From Bacillota bacterium (GTDB taxonomy: Bacteria; Bacillota_E; JAJZYS01; JAILZS01), in the NCBI GenBank assembly GCA_021817625.1, contig JAKASY010000082.1:1-7460 (forward strand): 7,460 bases of DNA, in the 5' to 3' direction. This document shows, piece by piece, positions 4,573-7,460 of this stretch. Position numbers and translations under genes: made by a program. Below the pieces are notes generated by a model. The model was given only the letters and a program-made list of their open reading frames with translations. It searched no databases and had not been told where the DNA came from. The stretch's first letter is position 1; the number at the start of each line of letters is the position of its first letter.

Positions 4573-5532
4573 ATGGCGATCCGTACACGCTTCACGCAGC
4601 TCTTCGGCATCGACCTTCCCATCGTGCAGGGCGGGCTCGCCCACCTTGCCTTCGCGGAGCTCGCCGCCGCGGTCTCGAACGCGGGCGGGCTCGGGCAGAT
4701 CACGGCCCTCTCGACCGGCTCGCCGGAGGCGCTGAGGGCCGAGATCGCGCGCGTGCGCACGCTTACGGACCGACCGTTCGCCGTGAACCTGGCGATCGGC
4801 CACCTGCCGATCGAGCCCTACCTGGACGTCGCACTCGCCGAGGGCGTGCCGGCGATCTCCGTCACCGGCGGCAATCCCGAGGCCGCGTTTCGGCGCAGCG
4901 AGGGACACGCGGTGCGGCGCCTGGTGCTCGTGGCGGGCGTGCGGGCGGCGAGGAAGGCGGAGTCCCTCGGCGCGGACGCGGTGATCGCGGTCGGGCAGGA
5001 GGGCGGCGGCCACCTCGGGCGCGACGACGTGGGCCTCGTGGCGCTTCTGCCGCGCGTGGTCGAGGCGGTCGCCATCCCGGTGCTGGCCTCGGGCGGCATC
5101 GTCGACGGCCAGGGCCTGGCGGCCGCGCTGGCGCTCGGGGCGGAGGGGGTGGAGATGGGCACGCGCTTCGTGGCCACCGTCGAGTGCCGCGCCCACGCGC
5201 GCTACAAGGAGGCGCTCGTGGCCGCGCGCGAGACCGACACGCAGGTGATCGAGCGCAGCATCGGCCGGCCCGGGCGCGTGCTCGCGGGCGCCTACGCCGC
5301 GCGCATCCTGGCGCGCGAGGCCGACGGCGCCGACCTAAGCGAGCTCATCCCGCTCATCGAGGGGCGGCACAACCGGCGCGCCGCCCTGGAGGGCGATCTC
5401 GAGGAGGGGTTCGTCTGGGCGGGGCAGGGGGCAGGGGGCATCCGCGACATCCCCACCGTGGCCGCGCTCCTCACGCGCATGGAGGCGGAGGCGCGGGCCG
5501 CCGCGGGGCGCCTGTCCGCGCTTCTGGGCTAA
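4573..5532 (+). CDS. FMN-dependent nitronate monooxygenase / FabK-like oxidoreductase
   Basis: A 319-residue TIM-barrel flavoprotein of the nitronate monooxygenase (2-nitropropane dioxygenase) family, which oxidises alkyl nitronates such as propionate 3-nitronate. The family also contains the enoyl-ACP reductase FabK. Landmarks: FMN-site start PIVQGGLAHLAFAEL (16-30) with AAAVSNAGGLG (31-41); FAVNLAI (69-75); GQEGGGHLG (141-149) with the catalytic-type His147; phosphate-binding ASGGI (172-176) and GTRF (196-199); and a C-terminal GQGAGGIRDIPTVAALL (285-300 region). Length is normal. ATG at 4573 has GGGAG (4561-4565) 7 nt upstream. FabK is less likely because no fatty-acid synthesis genes are nearby, but sequence alone does not exclude it. 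It follows the VOC gene by 46 nt. Its end faces the amidohydrolase gene, 14 nt between stops, with no clear terminator. Confidence 0.88.
   Translation: MAIRTRFTQLFGIDLPIVQGGLAHLAFAELAAAVSNAGGLGQITALSTGSPEALRAEIARVRTLTDRPFAVNLAIGHLPIEPYLDVALAEGVPAISVTGGNPEAAFRRSEGHAVRRLVLVAGVRAARKAESLGADAVIAVGQEGGGHLGRDDVGLVALLPRVVEAVAIPVLASGGIVDGQGLAAALALGAEGVEMGTRFVATVECRAHARYKEALVAARETDTQVIERSIGRPGRVLAGAYAARILAREADGADLSELIPLIEGRHNRRAALEGDLEEGFVWAGQGAGGIRDIPTVAALLTRMEAEARAAAGRLSALLG
5417..5438 (+). other. G-quadruplex-forming motif inside the flavin oxidoreductase gene
   Basis: Four G-runs of 3, 4, 5 and 5 bases are separated by loops of C, CA and CA, a canonical four-tract quadruplex pattern on the coding strand. 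It encodes part of the conserved GQGAGG segment, so codon constraint partly explains it. Confidence 0.5.
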
Positions 5533-5546
5533 GCCCGGCGTGCGGC

Positions 5547-6737
5547 CTACGGCAGGGCGCCGGCCACGACGCTGCCGCGCGACACTACGGCCACCAGGTT
5601 TTCGCGCGTGAGGTCCTCGATGCGCTGCCACGGCCGGCCGCGCACGACCAGGAGGTCCGCGCCGAAGCCCGCCGCAACCCGGCCCACGCCGCCCTCCAGG
5701 CCAACTGCGCGCGCCGCCCGGCTGGTGGCGGCGGTCATCGCCTCCTGGGGGCTCAGGCCGATGTCCGCGACCATCGCCCGCACCTCGTCCATCTGCTGGC
5801 CGAACGGCATGTGGCGTCCGCTCGAGTCGGTGCCGAGAACGAACTCGACGCCCTCCCGGTACGCGCCGCGCAGGGCGTCCGAGCGGCGCGCGTGCAGGGC
5901 GCGCCCCTTCTCCCGGCTCTCCGCGGGCACCGGCGTGTCGCCGCGCACGATGCGCTCCAGGATGATGAGCGTCGGCGCCACGGTCACCCCCTGGGCCTTG
6001 GCCTGCCGCGCCTGGGCCGCGGTGATCTGGGTGGCGTGCTCCAGGCTGTCGACCCCGCCGCGAAGCGCCGCCTGGATGCCGGCCTCCGTGTGGCAGTGGG
6101 CGGCCACCGGCATCGCGAGCGCGTGGGCCTCGTCGACGATCGCGTCGATCTCCGCGGCCGTGTAGTTTCGCCACTCGCTCTTGTCGCCCGTGGAAAGGAC
6201 GCCGCCGCTCGTGCAGATCTTGATGCCGTCGCAGCCCATGCGGGCGTAGCGCCGCACGAGCGCCCGGCAGGCGTCCGGCCCGTCGGCCGTCGGCGGGCGG
6301 TCCTCGACGTCGGGCGGCGTGAACAGGTCGCCGTGCCCCGCGGTCATGCCGACCATGCCGTTCACCACGACCCGCGGCCCGGGCAGGATGCCCTGGTCGA
6401 AGGCGTGCTTGAGCGCCATCTGCGCACGGTCCGCCGCCAGGTCCCGAATGGTCGTCACGCCGGCACGCATGGCGTGCTGCGCGTGCGCGGCGCCGTGCAG
6501 CACGCGCTCCACGGCCGGCGTGGTCAGGGGCCACGAGAGGTAGTCGACCGCCGCGTGGCCCGCGTACCCGAGGAGGTGCACGTGGGTGTCGATGAGGCCC
6601 GGAATCAGGCTCAGGCCCTCGTCCGCCTCCGGCGGAGAGGGATCGACCGCCTCGATCCGGTCGCCCTCGAAGCGCACCGTCGCCGTGCCGATGTCCTCAA
6701 GCCCATCCCACACCCGGATGCCGCGTATCGCCGCCAT
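5547..6737 (-). CDS. metal-dependent amidohydrolase (imidazolonepropionase/prolidase-like, COG1228 type)
   Basis: A 396-residue binuclear-metal amidohydrolase. The N-terminal beta-sandwich leads into GLIDTHVHL (47-55), whose His52 and His54 bind metal. Lys173 in GIKICTSGG is the probable carboxylated bridging lysine. His214/His216 in AAHCHTEAG and His234 in SLEHAT are further ligands, and Asp304 in LGTDSSG is the catalytic acid/base. The C-terminal GFGADLLVV (357-365) closes the sandwich. The IK-x-x-x-SGG pattern places it with Xaa-Pro dipeptidase/organophosphate-acid-anhydrolase-like members that cleave N-acyl or dipeptide amide bonds; the real substrate is unknown. There is no signal peptide, so it is cytoplasmic. 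ATG at 6737 was chosen where similarity begins, with AAAGGCGG about 8 nt upstream; an upstream in-frame start at 6839 would overlap the glycosidase gene. It starts 40 nt after that gene's stop, suggesting an operon. Confidence 0.9.
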   Translation of the reverse strand: MAAIRGIRVWDGLEDIGTATVRFEGDRIEAVDPSPPEADEGLSLIPGLIDTHVHLLGYAGHAAVDYLSWPLTTPAVERVLHGAAHAQHAMRAGVTTIRDLAADRAQMALKHAFDQGILPGPRVVVNGMVGMTAGHGDLFTPPDVEDRPPTADGPDACRALVRRYARMGCDGIKICTSGGVLSTGDKSEWRNYTAAEIDAIVDEAHALAMPVAAHCHTEAGIQAALRGGVDSLEHATQITAAQARQAKAQGVTVAPTLIILERIVRGDTPVPAESREKGRALHARRSDALRGAYREGVEFVLGTDSSGRHMPFGQQMDEVRAMVADIGLSPQEAMTAATSRAARAVGLEGGVGRVAAGFGADLLVVRGRPWQRIEDLTRENLVAVVSRGSVVAGALP

Positions 6738-6777
6738 CGCCCAGCCGCCTTTCCGTGCCGTCTCGCGCTTTGCCGCC

Positions 6778-7460
6778 TCAGGGCTCGTTCGGCGCGCCGG
6801 GCGCCGCCCCTGCGACGCCGGCCACCGCAAGCTCGCCACCCACGGGCGACGGGGCCGGCCAGTGCCGCCAGAGGGGAGAGGGAAGGGCGTAGCTGCGCTC
6901 GCCGTCGGCCGGCGCCGTACCCCTTCCGGAGAGCGGCCGCGCCTGCCACGCCAGGTGGAGCATGCCGGGCGCCAGGAGCTCGCGCCGCTCGAGGAGCACG
7001 TCGCCCACCCGCACCGCGCTCTCGGCCTCGACGGCGATGTTGCGCGAAAGGCGCTCCTCGCCGCCCAGGCGGGCGCTCACGTGCACGTCGGCGCGCCACA
7101 GGGTGTCGTTCACCAGCCAGAGCGGCACGCGCACCGCGCGCCCTCGCGCCGCGCGCGGCGCGGACACGGGCAGGAGGAGCGCGGCCGCGAGGGGCTGGAG
7201 CTGGGCCCTGAGCGCCGTGTAGGCCGCCTTGGGGCGCCGCTCCCGGTCGAGGAGCGACCAGGTGACGCCGTCGGCCGCGTCCGCCCACAGGAAGCCGAAG
7301 AAGCCCGCGGCGCCCCGGCCGCGCCTGACGCGCACGCGGTCGATGTACGCGGCGTGCACGGCCTCCTGGTACGCCTGGGTGCGTGCCACCAGGGTGTCGC
7401 GGTCGAGCCCCTCGATGCCCACCGCGCGCTCGAGGAGAAACGGCTGCGCCATGTGGCGCC
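6778..7460 (-). CDS. C-terminal part of a GH2 beta-mannosidase-like glycoside hydrolase (runs off right edge)
   Basis: At least 224 residues are visible, the frame being open to the window edge. YQEAVHAAYIDRVRVRRGRG, then GFFGFLWADAADGVTWSLLD, then RERRPKAAYTALRAQLQPL match the end of the TIM-barrel in family-2 beta-mannosidase-type enzymes (the usual pattern is W-N-x-x-W-P-x-x-S-W-S-x-x-D, then the KPAYYALR helix). It is followed by a beta-sandwich (VPLWLVNDTLWRADVHVSAR and onward), as in their C-terminal Ig-like domains. The normally conserved WxxND is altered to LWADAAD, so relatives of unknown sugar specificity are possible. The catalytic glutamates would lie upstream, outside the window. 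The ATG at 7452 is probably internal because similarity continues to the edge. The gene precedes the amidohydrolase gene in the same direction, 40 nt apart. Confidence 0.62.
   Translation of the reverse strand, partial: RHMAQPFLLERAVGIEGLDRDTLVARTQAYQEAVHAAYIDRVRVRRGRGAAGFFGFLWADAADGVTWSLLDRERRPKAAYTALRAQLQPLAAALLLPVSAPRAARGRAVRVPLWLVNDTLWRADVHVSARLGGEERLSRNIAVEAESAVRVGDVLLERRELLAPGMLHLAWQARPLSGRGTAPADGERSYALPSPLWRHWPAPSPVGGELAVAGVAGAAPGAPNEP

Noticed and set aside
5525..5560. Possible bidirectional terminator between the convergent oxidoreductase and amidohydrolase genes
   Set aside because: Only a 4-bp stem (GGGC/GCCC) over the stop codon and no T-tract.
5184..7211. Very long plus-strand open frame opposite the amidohydrolase and glycosidase genes
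   Set aside because: Composition is almost all Arg, Ala, Pro and Gly, typical of shadow frames in GC-rich DNA. The minus strand carries clear catalytic motifs throughout.

Overview
The window is strongly GC-rich bacterial DNA. GTG and TTG starts are frequent and are preceded by clear Shine-Dalgarno sequences (AAGGAGG, GGAGGTGG, GGGAGGG). Proteins resemble those of high-GC Bacillota, Chloroflexota or related lineages, but I cannot name a species. No rRNA or tRNA gene was seen.

Left third (1-2060) is accessory and decaying. A secreted BNR/Ycf48-like repeat protein gene on the minus strand is broken in two. Its signal peptide and first strand lie at about 1505-1664, and the rest at 102-663 with a frameshift and a premature TAG. 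Between the halves sits a compact block on the plus strand: a hicB-hicA toxin-antitoxin operon (680-1098), a terminator-like hairpin, and an orphan mini-CRISPR (1311-1398). The mini-CRISPR has one 28-nt type I-E-like repeat, one 32-nt spacer and one eroded repeat. No cas genes are in view. The first 12 nt of the spacer match the hicA coding strand at 932-943 except at position 6, the seed position that type I-E Cascade tolerates. This recalls CRISPR-regulated toxin-antitoxin (CreTA-like) modules and is the most interesting lead here. A small predicted membrane protein (1737-2057, minus) lies upstream of the broken gene.

Middle (2060-3872) holds an integration module on the plus strand: a small excisionase-like HTH protein (2307-2591) followed after 3 nt by a full-length tyrosine recombinase (2595-3791). 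An 11-bp tandem repeat at the integrase stop and a strong GC hairpin follow. Immediately to the right, the gene for the end-joining protein Ku (minus, start 4012) is intact for about 47 codons and then stops matching the family at about 3872. Integration next to or into ku is the likely cause. The rest of ku is not in the window.

Right half (4089-7460) looks like ordinary chromosome: a VOC/PhnB-like protein and an FMN nitronate monooxygenase/FabK-type enzyme on the plus strand. Convergent to them are a metal-dependent amidohydrolase and the C-terminal part of a GH2 beta-mannosidase-like glycoside hydrolase, which runs off the right edge.
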